This document shows, one piece after another, positions 26,401 to 41,400 of a stretch of DNA of 64,000 bases (its first letter is position 1; every line of letters starts with the position of its first letter). The position numbers were made by a program, and so were the translations under genes. Source of the DNA: Phalacrocorax aristotelis (lineage: Eukaryota > Chordata > Aves > Suliformes > Phalacrocoracidae). Below the pieces are notes generated by a model. The model was not told the origin of the DNA and searched no databases. It saw nothing but the letters and a program-made list of their open reading frames with translations. Where the stretch lies: NCBI RefSeq assembly GCF_949628215.1, contig NC_134278.1:107303277-107367276 (forward strand), read 5' to 3'.

Positions 26401-29400
26401 TCAAACTTAAGGAAGGAGAAGTAAGAACTGCATATTATTCTACTAAGAGCTATACTGAGAAATAATTTATTTTACATTAAATTCTGCTTAGAAAACATAG
26501 TCTAGTTAATGAAAATGCTGCAGTGTATTAAAGGCAAAAATGCAGCCATTTTTAAATGGCACAAATGGTGTGCTGACTGTATATGTCTGTATCCTGAAGA
26601 ACTTACAACAACTGTGTTGTCTCAAACATAAGTTCTTAAGAGTAAGTCATAAATAATTCAGAGTAAATCAAGCTGTAACATTTGATTACCAAACCCTTTT
26701 ATTTTGGTATAATTAATTCTTGGTTTTCATGTACAGTTTCAGGTTGATTCCAAATTATTTTTCTGAAGTTGCCAGAGGGTATCTGGTTGTCATATTTACA
26801 ATGAGAAATGGCATACTGAGGCTGTTTACGTAACACAGGATTTAATCAGTGCACACTTGCAATATGTGCTTGCTCCCATTTGTTTATTATAAAAACCTTG
26901 CAGCCTTAATTTACAGTTTAAAGCTTTACAAAATTGTAATCCACAAGGCCAAAATAAAACAAGTGTTGTCCTGGAGGATTTGTTTTTTTTTACTCTGTGT
27001 GTGTATACAAGGGAAAAAAACCTAGAAAGAGCTGAGAGTTTTTCAGAGGCTTATAGCAGGTACAGTAGTTTGGCTTTTAAAAACTCTGTCAACATTGTTT
27101 TTTACAATTGACTGACAAAGAGAATTCTTGGATCTAACATCACACTTGAAATAGTAATTCAGATCAGTTATTTTGGTGGTAGGAGAAACCAAACCCCTGT
27201 CATTTTCATAAGTAGCTTGTTAAAATTAAATACGAGAGGGACTGTTACCTAATGCTGTGTTTGCCGTTCTCCTTGTACTTTTTGGTTTTGCCTGTTCCTT
27301 GCCAACTCCAGGCTTCCGCTGCTCCTCTGTGTCCCCAGCTGGCAGCATCAGTCTGCACTCCAAAGCAATGCAACCAGCATAGTTTGATCCTTATCCTAAG
27401 TCACTACCAATGTTGGGACATTCTACTAGTCATGCATCGTGGAGGAAAATTTTTAAGAATTTGGTCTCTTAAATTTTGTCTTTTTGAAAATAATTTTGTG
27501 TGTCAAAGGGATAAAATGTGCAAGCAGGGAAACAAATTATTCCTTTCATAATGTCTTCTGTGATCATCTAGATTTAACACTTAGAAGGAAGCATGGCTTT
27601 CTAGTTTTGCAATGCCATTTTAGATTTTGGATATAGAAATAAAAAAGTCATCTTGATGGATAGAACTATATTTGGCATTTTTATTAATGAACAATTTGTG
27701 TTCTCTTTCCTTTTCATTTAAAAGAAATGGCTGCAAGCAAATGACCTTCAGAAAGAAGTATACCAGCATCTGGCCTATTATGTACCAAAAATTTACTGCA
27801 GGGGTCCTAACCCTGCCCCACAAAGAGAAGACATGCTGGCACAACACGTTTTGCTGGGACCAATGGAATGGTATCTTTGTGGTGAAGATCCTGCATTTGG
27901 CTTTCCAAAGCTTGAGCAAGCAAACAAACCTTCCCATCTTTGTGGCCGCGTTTTTAAAGTGGGAGAGCCTACATATTCTTGCAGGTAGTTCAACTTAGCA
28001 TTGTGAAGTATTTATAATTTGTAAAGTCATGGAACATTTTTCAATAAGAACATGCAGTCCTAATGAAAAGTTAATACCTCAGATGTATTTTCAAAGTAAC
28101 CTTGCAGTGTTTCATGACAGGTGGGACCAGGGGAGTATTAACACACTACAGGTTTGTACATGGGAAAATATTAATCAGTATAGAGTGTTTCCGTACAAAA
28201 GAAATGCAAGATTAAGAAAGTAGTTGAGGTGAACTGTCAGTGTGATTTAAGGGCATTAATCAGAAGTAAGCAGGCAGGTGTATGTGCTTGTAATTTAGGT
28301 GTTTAATATCAGCTGTTAATGTTGATCCTGTATTTTAGATCCCTTTCTGTGACCTGTTAAACCAATCTGTTGGATGCTAAAACAGTTATAAACCCCACTT
28401 GGTGGAGTGATGGGGGGAGGGAGTGTCCATCTGATTTGGAGTGTTAATTTTTCTGGGTTTCCATCCCCTTCATCTACAAGGAGAGAATGATTGTAGTAGT
28501 AGTTTACTTTCTAGTGCTCTCCTTTTCTAGAAACATCATAGCTGATTGACCTGATTTGCTGAAGTTCTGATTCAGAGTGGACTTGAGATACTTCACTCAG
28601 CAAGCTGCCTCTTCTGCACTTCTGTTTCAATGATCAGTTAGAATAGGTAGTTTTGGAAATGTTTTTTGAGACCTCTTATCTTGAGATGGGTGAGATTAAA
28701 CTGGTGGGTACTTCAGATCCTTTCAACCACTACGAGAACTCCAACTCCTCTCAGGTGTTCTCAGGTTCTTCCTACACACCTGTGAAAAAGTGGAGAGATC
28801 TGGGTAGAGAATTAGTAAGCTGGAGGCTAAGGACTATCAGAGGCTATAAAAAGAATTTCCACAGTTTTTCTGTTACCTTTTCATGAAATCTGGTCAAAGA
28901 ACCAAAACCCCCAAACCTCAGAACTAGTGTTTTAATTTGAGTGAAGTTGCATTGCAACCTAGAAGTAACGTGGTACTGATCAAATGCTTTTCGTGTGGAC
29001 TACTGAGAACTGTGGGTGTTCTGTTAATTTCCTCTAAACATTTTTTTTTCCAAGACCAACAACTCAATATGTAAAGTATATCCTTCAGAATGTTGTAATC
29101 TACAATGAAAACATAGAATAATGCAGTCCATTGGTGTAGAATTTAGAGAATGAGTGAATGTGCTGTTTGTACTTAGGGTCTTGGTTTCAGTAGAAAAACT
29201 ATTTAAATACAGCAATATAGTCCCAATATTCAGGTTAGAAAGGATGTCTTGGTAGGCCATCTTGTTCAATCTTCTGCTCAGGTCAGGGTCAGCAGTGAAT
29301 ACAGAATATTTTTGCTGTTGCTGCTATCAAGTCTCATCTTTTCTTGATTAAGTACTGAACACAGATGTAAAACTCTTAATGTTTCCTGTTGGGTGTTAAT

Positions 29401-32400
29401 AATTTGAGTAATTTTCTTTGGTAATGAGGATTAATGAGAGTTTAAATTAAACTCTTGTGGGATACAGAAAATAATTGTTTTGAGTCCATTTCTGAGACAG
29501 TGGCTTTTCTGCCCAGTTGTGAAGCTTACAGATCTGCCTCTGCTTTAGGTATAAGCACCCTGATTTGTTTGAGAAATTACTTGGCAAATGGTTCTGAATT
29601 TGTAAGTATGTTGCCACAAGTTTAGGGCTCTGAAGAATCGATACCCAATATTTAGAACTAATCTACCCAATACTGTAGGCATAATAAGTGTTTTTATTTT
29701 TTGTAATTAAAGAATTCAGTGAACACAAATTATTCTAAAACAGAAGTGTTGTATAATTTTGCTTTGATATTTTCACCTTTAGTGGCTCCTGTGGAGAAAA
29801 CAAATGTGAAAATGGTACTTTATGCATAGTATGTCACGGTTGTCTTTCAATGATTACCTGGTTTAATTTATTTGGCAAAATGAAATTAAGAGAATTCTTG
29901 ATAATAACATTTCATAGGATCTCTGGTGCTTTCTTTTGCACAAAATAAGTTGTTTCTCTGAATTCTTGTTTTAATAATAGCCATCATAAGACATTCATTC
30001 TCTTGGTAGTTATTTTAGTCACTTTAGTTATTTAGTTTAGTATTTATTTTATTTATTTAGTTTATTTAGTTATTTAGTTTAGTATTTAACTTTAGTTATT
30101 TAGTTATTTTAGTCACTTGCCTTACGTAGGCGTGTGTGTTTTTAGTGTTCCTCAAAGAAACAGTTAAATGTAACACAATTGTTTAGCCCCTTTTGCTGGG
30201 AATACTACTTCTATCTGATAGAGCAGTGTTTGTAGACAGGACCTTCTTATGGTCTCTGATCTCCTGGTTGAGGAAATTGCGTTCCTGGACTTCAGTGAGC
30301 TTGTAGGGCTAAAATGAGAAGCAGAGGTTTGATCTAATCTGTTGTGTGCTATCTTTCCAGTATTCAGTGAAAAAATATCTCCTCTGATTGCTGGAGATTA
30401 TTAATGCTTGTCCTCTGTAATTGAGACAACTTGCTTGGGTTTATACTTTTACCTGTCTGTACTGTGTTCTGTAATTCATCTGTTTACTTGCTTATATACT
30501 TCTCTTGCCTCGTGAAGGCAATGGCTATATTGCCCAAATATACATGCTACCCAGACAATATTTTAAAGCCTCTTCTGTTATAAAAACAGATTTTTTGCTT
30601 CTTCATTTGTTTGCCCCTCCTTGGAAGCCATCGCTTTCCTCTTTCAGAATAATATATACATTAGTCAGAAGGTTCATATTGGTGATATTTGAAAATTACT
30701 TGTTGTAAAATATGTAATTAAAGGCAAAGCCACTTGTTTAATGCTGCCTTTTTTTGTTGTTGTGGTTTTCAGAGACTGTGCAGTTGACCCAACCTGTGTG
30801 TTATGCATGGAGTGCTTTCTTGGAAGTATCCATAGAGAGCACCGATACCGGGTTAGTAATACTGCTGGAATATATGATGTAGTCATTAATAATCTTGTAT
30901 GTGTATGAAACTCCTTGTTTAAAGTTGAAGAATGTATACATAATTTCAAAATGCTGGATGAACGCGAAGTTTGGCATCATGTCTGCAATAATCTTATAAG
31001 AACTTGAGTGTTTTGACCTGAGTGTAAATTCTGAAAGTTAACACTTCAAAATATCGAGCAGTTAAATTTTATGCACAACAGTTAAGCTTACAAATGTATT
31101 TTTAACATGTGCCCTTTAGTGAATTTTACAGCATAAGAGTTATTTTTTAACATGCTTTGACCTTGATGTTTGACTGTTTAAAAGGTATTGAAAAATCTTT
31201 ATTAAGAAACAACTTTTATTTAAAACTTATTTCCTTTAAACATCTGAATTGTTACCAAATTCTGTACAATAGCAGGATTTTTGTTTGTTTTTAAACATAA
31301 AGTTAAAATAGCAAACTAAAACTGTAGATGCTGTTTATTTTAGTAATCTACTGCTAGTAGCAGTAGAGGTTAGTTCAAAAAAACCTACAAGCAAAACCAA
31401 GAAGGCCTTGGTTTTTTTTTAAACTAAGAAGCTAACTGAAAACTACCAGTGCAGCCTTTCTGTAAATCTGTTTCTACAATACTGCACTGCTGTTAATGTA
31501 AATCCGATCACTGAGCACTAGGATTTAGGGAAGAAAAACTACCACAACAACTTGCCCCAAGAAACCCAACCCAATTTGCTGGTATCAGCGTACTTCCTGT
31601 ATGTAGGTTTTTAGTTTGCAAGCTTAGTGAATTAACAAATCTAAGTGACATCCAAAAGTGAAAGCAAATGTTTCAAATGCTGTCAGATTTTGTCGATAGT
31701 CTAGGATGTACCTGTATGTACAGAATATACCTGTATGCCAAAAACAGTTGAAACAAGAATTCTTCTATGAATCAGTTAATACTCTTTTTGAACTACAACT
31801 ATTATTACACTTCTTAATTTGAGGTGATCTTAGCTTTAAAATCCATTTTATTAAAACAGTGTAAACATATCACTACAGTTTTCAGATTTTTTTCTGTGCT
31901 TACTAGGACTTAAGTGGGCAATTTGTAAGTTTTGTCTGTAGATTGCAGTTACTGTAAACAGCACATCTTTTACTGTGTAATAGTGCTATACGAATTATTG
32001 CTATATTGTTATATGCAGTATTGCTATTTGGTTTAGCTTTGTTCAGATTAAAGATGTGAGAATCTGAAATGGTACAGTTGACATTGCAAGTAATAGATTC
32101 AGAAAAACTGAAAACCAGAAGAAACCCACAGCCTTCAAGTGTGGCAGAATGGGGATGTTTGAAGCTTTTGGGTTTTTTGTTGCTGGTTTTTTGGTTTTTT
32201 ATTTTTAATTTTCTTTTGGCGTAGGCAGACTGAAATAGATAAGCTTTTAGCCATCATAGAAACAGGTATGGTTTCACTGTGCTTTTTTAATAGAATACTG
32301 GCTAAAACGATCAGGTGTTGTGATCATGCTTTTGTAGTTCAGCTATGACTACTCCTTTCTTAATGTGCATGTATGTATATGCATATTCACATGAACTGTT

Positions 32401-35400
32401 TTTAAATAATTCTAGATGACAACATCAGGGGGAGGGGGTTTCTGTGACTGTGGTGATACAGAAGCTTGGAAAGAAGGTCCTTACTGCCAAAAGCATGAAC
32501 TTAACACTTCAGAGACTGCAGAAGAAGAGGTAATAACAATTGAGGCATCATGTTTCAAAACATTAACTCTGTATATATGAGTCTATATATAGCTCATTCA
32601 TATGAGGTTATTTTAAGTCTTGTATGCCATGCTTGAGAGATGGGAGGAAATTTAATAGTAATATTTGAACCACACTATGTGTTAGACAAAACCAGTGTCT
32701 TGACTAACTTAAGGAGTGATTTAGAATGACATTTTCTACTTGAAGGCTTTGTTTTGTATGCTCTTGGCTGCCTGTGCAGCTTCAGTTCTGTTTCTTTGTT
32801 CTTCTGTCTTATTCTGAAAGGTGAAGGGAGTCTGCCATGTGGAAAAAAGAAATGTATGTAATCATGTGCATGAAGAAGCCAAATTAAGCTGTGCAACATG
32901 CGTTCTGATTCTTACCATAGTAAAGTGCACAGATTTTTAAAATAAAAATAACTTGCTGTTACAGGAAAGCTGTAATGGAGATACAAGAGAGAGGTCTATC
33001 AAAGCTTCACCATTTCTCATAGTATAACGGCTTGGACGTACTAAATGCAAAAAGACATGCTGCTACTTGCAGTATGTATTCAAGCTGTTGGACTGTTACA
33101 AAACACCAATGTTGTTCAAAGTTTATATGTATTCAAAATGAAATGTAACATGTTTGGGGAGAGAAAAAATTAACACTGGCCATTTAAAAATTGCAGATAC
33201 CATCTTTGGTCTGGGAAGTATTAGTGGCTTAAGTTACTGGAGGCCAGAGGAGCGTTCTGTCCTTTTCTTATACTCTTCCCTGACTATCTGTTATTACACT
33301 TGGGTACGAGAGTGGCTAGTTGGGCTTCTGGTCTAGCCACTCACATCTGTTCTTAGGTAATACAATTTCTGTGGGAATTTTTTGAAGGGAAAATATAAGG
33401 CAAATTCTTGTAGTAGTTTTGCTGATCTGATGGTTTAAGTGAAGCAACTGAAACTGTATTTGCAGTGAGAGTGGTCCTTCTAAAATCTGTTGTCACTGTC
33501 TGAACCCTAAGACTCTAGCTCTGGTGCATGGACTCACCCCTTGATCTACAGGCCAGTTTACATTAGTGGGCAGCCTTAGAAAACTTGTTCTGAAATCTTG
33601 GGTGCACTGCTAACTTCTACGTCCAAAAATACACAGTGTGAGTGACAGAAAAATTAAGGTACTGGGCAGGCTTTGTATTTCTTCCCCATGAGTGAAGGGG
33701 ATTGAGATCTCTTACGTTATGCAGTGTTTTGTTTGAGGTAGATCAAGGATCATTTGTTGGGTGTTATCAGAGCCTGTTTACTGCCTTGCCCAGGTATGTG
33801 TCTTTGTTGAAAGTGCTGGGAATGGAGGCAGTGCTGCTATTTAAGAATTGTCTTTACTTTTGGCGACTGATAGTTCTCCATACCCTAGATAAGTTTTAAA
33901 TGAAACAAAAAAAGAGGAATGGCAGTTATTAACACTATTGTAAAGCTTCCAAATATTCCAAAAAAATCTTGAGGAGGGGTGGGTGAATAAACTTTGCTAG
34001 TACAGGTGAATTGCTGACTGTCAGGGGCCTCCTGTAGGTAATGCAGACTTAAGTTCTGAAAAGATTGTGGCCATTTTTATACAACATAAACTGGAGTGAA
34101 ACACAGAATTTGGTATTAGGTATTCCTAAAACAGAAATTGGGTTACTATTAAATATTTTAATTGGCTAACAATTACACATACATCAAAATATCAAGTGAT
34201 GAATCAAGTCAGTGACCCAGTGTGTAGTACATGTCCAGGTGACCTGCAGGGCATGCAGTGTTCCCTTTCCAGCCTTGTAGAAGAGGGACTAATTGTTCTC
34301 AACATCAAAAATTCAAAACAGTAGAATAATAATCCTTTCAGGTAAGAGGTTTCTAATGTTTTCTATTAACACACAAATTCCTTGAAATGGATTGGAAGGA
34401 AATGGCAGCAGTACCTGTACTACCTGATTCTGAGTTGACAGTGGTTCCCATTTGCTGCTCCAAAATGTCGTCCTTTTGACTTTGCAGGCTGAGGCAGCAC
34501 TTTTCTTCCTTCCCCTCCTCATTTCAGTTCCCCCACCTGCAGCAGCAGCTATTCTACCTCTGGCAGAGAGGGGAGGATGAGTTTATAGTGGCTGCTGCAG
34601 ATGTCGAATGGAGGACACCCTGGAGAGTGCAGAGTGGGCACAAGCAGGTGCATGTTCCACATACAAAAGGGGAACAGCTGTCTGAACAAGACTGAGGCAT
34701 GGGCAGATCATTATGAAATACCTAGTTACATTTAAGCATTTAATTATTTATATGCCACAGCATGTAAGAGACGTGCATCATAAGTCATGATCCCAGTGTG
34801 CTGGATGTTTTATCAGCTTGGACTGATAAGAACTCTGCCTCTAAACGCATGCTACATATAAAACAAGGCAATAGATGCATAGTTGTTTGTATTCTGCGAC
34901 TTACTAATATTGATAAGTGAAACAAAAGATGCAGTGATTTCAAATTATGTTTTTGAAGGCATCGTGGAAAAAGCAGATTTTAATACAGCTGAGGTTAAGT
35001 TTTTCAGAACTATCTTAAAAGGTGCGCAGAAAAGGGAACAACGAAAGTGAAAATGGAGAAGTGAAAATTTAAGTGGCTGATCAGAGGCAAGTCAACATTT
35101 AGGTGTTGAATGATAGATTACTGCTTTGGTGATTGTCAGTGAAGAACTGAAAGAAAACAGGATGATCATTGACTATTTCTTTCAAATGTAAAGTCATTTA
35201 AAGAAAGACATCGTTAATGATGCTTGCCTCATCTTTGTCAGAGAGGTGCAAATTTGACAATTTCTGTTCTGAATGTCATTTAATTTCTCAATTGCTTTTT
35301 ATACTTATTTTCCAGGATCCTCTTGTGCAGTTACCAGAAGATATGGTAGCAAGAGCTTATAATATTTTTGCCATCACATTTAAATATGCAGTAGATATAT

Positions 35401-38400
35401 TAACATGGGAAAAGGAAAATGAATTGCCTGGCCTAGAAATGATGTAAGTATAGTATTTGCCTTCTGCCTTTTAAAGGCTTTTAGATATTTACAATGGAAA
35501 ATGCGAATTCTGATTTTAAATATATTTTCTGCCTTTCCTAAAATTGTCAGGAATATTTGGTAGACAGTGGACTAAAACTATTTTAATAGATTTGTTTTTC
35601 TCATATTTCTTTTGTGATTATACAGCCCATTTTCTCTTCATAGTGTTGATGAAACAATGTCTTTGTGATGCCTTTGTTTTCTTAATATTGAAAAGTAGCA
35701 GTAAAATACAGTACCCTCAAACAAGTAGTGAGTTAATTTCTTATGATCAAAGTTACGGAAATTCTGGTGGCAGAAGTATTTTGTACTTTTGGTGATCCAC
35801 TTCTTACAAATTTTGAAGCATTACGGAATATTTCAGTGTATTGTAGCATCATAGTTATCATGGATTCATTTGTGACATCTTGTTAGTAACTTCTTTTACT
35901 TTGTGTTGCGTGAGTGAGAATGCTGCCTAAGTGATAGGAATCAAAAGATTGCACTGAATCTATATAAGCTTAATAAGTTGTGGTTCTGAGGATTGTGGAG
36001 TTTGGGCTTTTTAAGGGACTGCCAAGTTCTTGTTGTCTCTTACATGTTTATGCAGTATTGGGGAAACAGGTGTGGCAGAATAATGCCAAGACCGTTGAAA
36101 TCTCTAAGAAGCAATGGGGGGATGTATTGAGCACAGCTGCAATGGAAGGAAACGTGTTTTCCTTAGTAGGAAACTACCAATTCATAATCAACAAATATCC
36201 AAAAATAATACTTAGACCTAAGTATTGTCTTAAAATTTTGCTCATTTTGGGCTTCATTCTGCAGGAAAGATGCACATTCCTATAGAAGTTAGGGGTGGTC
36301 AGTCCTTTTCAAATAAATTGTTGAGATGTGTTCCAGTATAGCAGAAGAAGCCTAGGCTTGGGCTGTCTGCTTGGTGGAAAACTTTGTTAAACTAGAAGTT
36401 GATTTTAAAAATTACATTACTTCAAATTATAAATTCAATCCTTGCTTTGAAGTGAGAAGAGTGACACTTACTACTGCATGCTGTTTAATGATGAAGTCCA
36501 TACCTATGAACAAGTTATTTATACTCTTCAGAAGGCTGTCAACTGCACACAGAAAGAAGCTATTGGTTTTGCAACAACAGTAGACAGAGATGTAAGTAAA
36601 TTAATTGCTAGAACTTTTAATTATACTTACCCAAATGTTTATTTTATATGACTACACTTTAGTTTTCACAAAGAGTGTGCTTAATGTGATTGAGCCCTGT
36701 ATGTCAGGCCACCCTAAAATGTCTTAACTTATTGGCCAATCCAAACCAGACCTGATATTGAATATATGTTTCACTGTAAATGTATTCCAGTAAGTCTTTT
36801 AATTGTAGATAGCAGGGTTTCTCTCACTCTTCTGTCAAGGACAGGCAGCAGCTTTAGCTCACCCCTCACTGTACACAAGGGAGCTGACATTGAAAGAACG
36901 CCTGTATGTGCTCCAAGGATGGGAGATGCTTCTCAAAGTAAGAGTGGTCAACTCTGAGGGCTAAAATCCATAGTTAGCTGCTTTTGTTCTGGTGCTCATG
37001 GAGCTGCTTGTGTTTTTTTAAAAATGTAATTTTCTTTTTTGTAATTGTCAGATGATAATGGCAGGAAGAGGTAAAGCATTTAATACAGCATTTAGAAAGA
37101 GCAATGAGTTCAGAATCACTATGTGCTGAATATAATTTTAACCAGTCTCAGAAGCACTCTGCCAGCTGTGTATTCTGGCTTGTGTGCATTTTTTGAGAAA
37201 GGGAAACTTTCTAGGCACAACTGCATGTTGTTGTTTGTGCCATGAGCTTGTAAGCAGCTGATGTGAAAATGAGTGTCCTTTTTGCTGTTTTGTTTGCTCA
37301 TGCCTTTTTCTGGGGGGGTGGCATAGGACGGGGGAAGTCTTTTCCAAAATGGCAATGGGTATGTCGTTTTGGATTGTTACAGTCAGTGGAAAAGGAAATA
37401 TAACAGCTTTAAATTACTTAACACTGAACGATTTTTTTTGTTGTGTTACCACTACTCTTATTTTTGTGATAACAGTTACCAAAAGATTCCCGTCTGATCC
37501 CTGAACGTGTGCTGACTTGAGCACAGGCTGTGCATTGTAGGGCGCACTTTGGAGATTTTTACCTATTATTGATCCCTGTCCTGCTTCTAAATAGATACAT
37601 GAATGCATATGTACTTGTGCACGCATGTATGTATGTAAAAGAAATGAGAAGGTTATGCCTCAAAAAATGATTTGGCATCAGACCAGATCTAAAATCTCAG
37701 TAAGCTATTCTGTCTATAATACACTATAAATTGAATCAACTATCTATTTTAACGCATGTATTGACAGTATAGAAAGACAGATACAGTATGGAAACCTTCC
37801 AGTTTTGAAATAAACCAAGTGCTTTAGATGTATGTTTAAAAGACAATTGGCTTTCATATCTGCTTTTTAAAAGGCATTAAAATGTCTGAGATATCTTTAA
37901 ATTCTGCCAAGACTAATGATTGGTGCATTATTACTAAAGGTAAGTTTTCGGTATTTTAAATAAAAGTAGTGTAGTGGTTACATCTTAAAAACAATATTAT
38001 ACACATAAAACTCAGTGTAACAGACAACTGCATATATGGTAAAATTTTATTTTCTTTTAAGTAGTACAGGGTGCATTTTGGAAATTCAAGTATGTAACTA
38101 CATACAGTATTTTAAAAATGAAAATAGCCTGAAAGCAAGAGTGGTTAACAGGAAAAGTTTCAGATAGATGTATCTTTTATACTAATATGAAACACAGCAT
38201 TTGAACTTCCTGTTTAGAAGGTGGTGATAATGTTACTTCTTTATGAATTTAAAGGGACGTAGGTCTGTTCGATATGGAGACTTTCAGTACTGCGATCAAG
38301 CAAAATCAGTAATAGTGGTAAGTAATATTACCTACTTACTTGCCTCTTCTTAAGCAAAAAGAGGCTTTGCTACATACTTTTGGGATATTTTTACCATAAT

Positions 38401-41400
38401 GACTCTTTATATTTTAATAATGCAAGGCGTTGAACATATTATTTACAATATACACAGTAGGGGTATCAAAACACAGGTTTATGCTCTGTTTTTGTTTTTT
38501 CTACTATGGTCTTCCTTGCATCCAAAATCTTTTCATAAAAAGAAGTTCCCAGACAACTTTTCCCTTCAGAAAACAGAGTTTGATGAGGAACATCAGGCGT
38601 AATATTTTAGAATTGCATGTCGGTTCAGATCAGTGAAGTTAAACTATTTTAGTCTTTGTTCTGTTGCGCAAAGTTGTTTGCCTCTTTCACTGGCACAACT
38701 ATGGAAATTGTTACGGATTGAATCCTAGTGTGAAACTAGAAATATGCTTTCATTTTGGATGTGTAGTTATATGTGTGTGTATATATACATAATGTCTATA
38801 TAATGACAGGGTTCTTCATGTAAGAACATGGGAATAATAGTTTCGATTTAATTTTTCTTGAATTGCTGCAGTGCAGTACTTAATCACATGATATAGTTTG
38901 TGTGTAATACTGCTACCACTGCAAAAACAAATACTGCAAGTAGAGTTACTGGCCTTAAACTGTTTAAGGTATTTGGAAAACGTTAACATAGCCTTAAAGA
39001 TAAAGTTTTGCAGTATTTTTAACTTGCCAGTTGTGCAAAGAACAAATGGCTTTTATGTGTAATGTGTAACTATTAAGGTTACTAACACAGAGATGAGGAG
39101 AAATACTTTCTTGTTTCAACTCTTGTGTGTTTAATTTTCATTATTGAAAACAGTCCATTGGCAATCAGTTTTCCTTGGTGGGCTGCTGTGTGACTTGAAT
39201 GTCATGTTGTGAGGAACAAATGTGCATGGCTCTCTGAGGTTGTTCGTGGGACTGCTTATTAGTAAAATGCCGCAGATCAGTGTGTGCATTGATAAAAGGC
39301 CAAGAATGGAAAGTGGATTGGCCTAAATATATTGATATTGCATAATAAGGTCCTTCAAATATTAATAGGGTAAACAAAGTTCAGACTTTTTAGGGTTTGT
39401 TTCTTCCCTATGTAGGTGTTAGTAATGAGAGTATGTATTAATATTATAAATTACTGAAATGAATCATAAGGAAGCTGTGTTTCTGTACAGAAATATATGC
39501 TAGTCCTGACTTTAATATGTATTACCTCCTTTTTCCTTTTATTTTTAAGAGAAATACCAGTCGTCAGACAAAGCCATTGAAAGTACAAGTTATGCATTCA
39601 TCTATTGTCGCCCATCAGAGCTTTGGTCTGAAGCTCCTAACTTGGCTTGGCAGTGTTATTGGATATTCAGGTGGGCAAACTTGAACTTTTCTGAGATAAA
39701 TTAGAGAATATTTGTGAGGCAAGCTGAATTCCTGAAGCAATGTTGTCTACTTATTTCAGATATGTACTATATAAGGCAAAGCTATTAATAACTTGTCAGA
39801 CTTTGTTCTGTTTTCTCGAACTGGAGTGCTGTTCTGAGTTCTAACTTCTGTATGAAAGTGCTACCAGTCTTACTTAGTCTTGTCAGATAGCTTTCCGTTT
39901 AGTTGCTGTTGAACAGAAGCTGAGAATCTCTGTCAAATGCTGTATGCCAACAAGCTATTTTTCAGTCCCTAGTTCTTTTTAAATGAATGCAGTAAGCTGA
40001 AAATAACCTGTCTGATTAGATAAAATAAAATTATTCACCAGTAATTTGATGAATGTTGATGATGAAAGTGATTGCTTCGGGTGTTTTGCTAAGCAGAACA
40101 GGGAAAATGCAAGGATGTGTGGAGTTTTTTGGGTAAGTATAGAAGCCAACGAAATATTAATCAGATATTTAGAAAGAAGTTTTTTCAAAGGAATCAAGAT
40201 GCACAGTGTCATTTTTATGGGAAGGCTCTGTTTGTTTTGGCTTGGTTCCTCCTTTGTCCTGATGAATCATAAGGTTGTGAAGATCTGGAGCATGAGGGGA
40301 AATAAAAGGAAAATGTTCAAACTGCTGATATGTAGAAAGGTAGATACAGCCTCCAATGCAATTTCTGTGTTCTGTGCATCTGTAAATGTTAACAAGAATT
40401 ATTAGCAAAGTACACTCAACTGTAATATTGCATATATGTTATAAGGGCAAGATTTCTTCCGAAATTGTATGTTTTATTAGACTGATAGTTGAAAAACTAG
40501 TCAAGGTTTCAGGCACAGGATGTCTGTATCATGTTTTCTTTTTTGAAAGAAAAGTAGTTTATGTTTGTATAAGTTAATTTTTAAAGATACATAAATCACT
40601 TTTCAAAAGCGATGGTAGCAGCTTGTGCAACTGTTTGCCAGTGTTGCTGGGAAAATAACAGATACTAATAGAAGGGAGAGACATGAAGGTGTTTAATTAT
40701 ATAAATTTTCATTTCAGTGTAATGTGTAGGCAGCCGCTGTCTTTCTCATACGCTCTGAGCCCAGTTTTGTGCCATGTCATTTGTGCCAGGTCCTGATGTC
40801 ACTAATTTTCAGCACTAAGTTACAGTTGCAAAAATAACTTCAGTATGGTAATGGCGTATCAAATTACAGATGCAGGTGTTGAATTTAGTTTTATTTGTGT
40901 ATGTTTGCTGTTTCTGACATCCTACAGAGTTCACTTCATTAAATACAGCGTCCTTTATGATTCAGAAGGGCAAAAATATTGTTTGATGGTAAGCAGTATG
41001 CATATGTTTTGTCTATGACCTACGTGCTCAACCACTTGAAATGCCTTACATGCGCTTTGGGATGCAGTCTTGCAGTATACTCTGGAGTCTGGTTTAGTGA
41101 AATGCACTTTTGAAAAAGTTGGGTTCCCTTAGCTTTTTTAACAAACACACCCAAACATCTAGATTCTGCTCAATCTTTTAAACAGCCTATTACCATTCAT
41201 CTGTAATATGAGGTGATAGAACTGCAGAGCTTAGATGGTTACACTTAAATGTCCCTGACCAAAGGGAGATTGGCAGGTGGAGGGGTCTTCTGCCGTGCAA
41301 CAAAGTTAGGTTGGACGATTGCTGTGAAATGAGTGTCAAACTCCTGTCGGTGAATAAAGGGAAAAACCTTACTATGGAACTTTGTCAACACAACCTTTCT

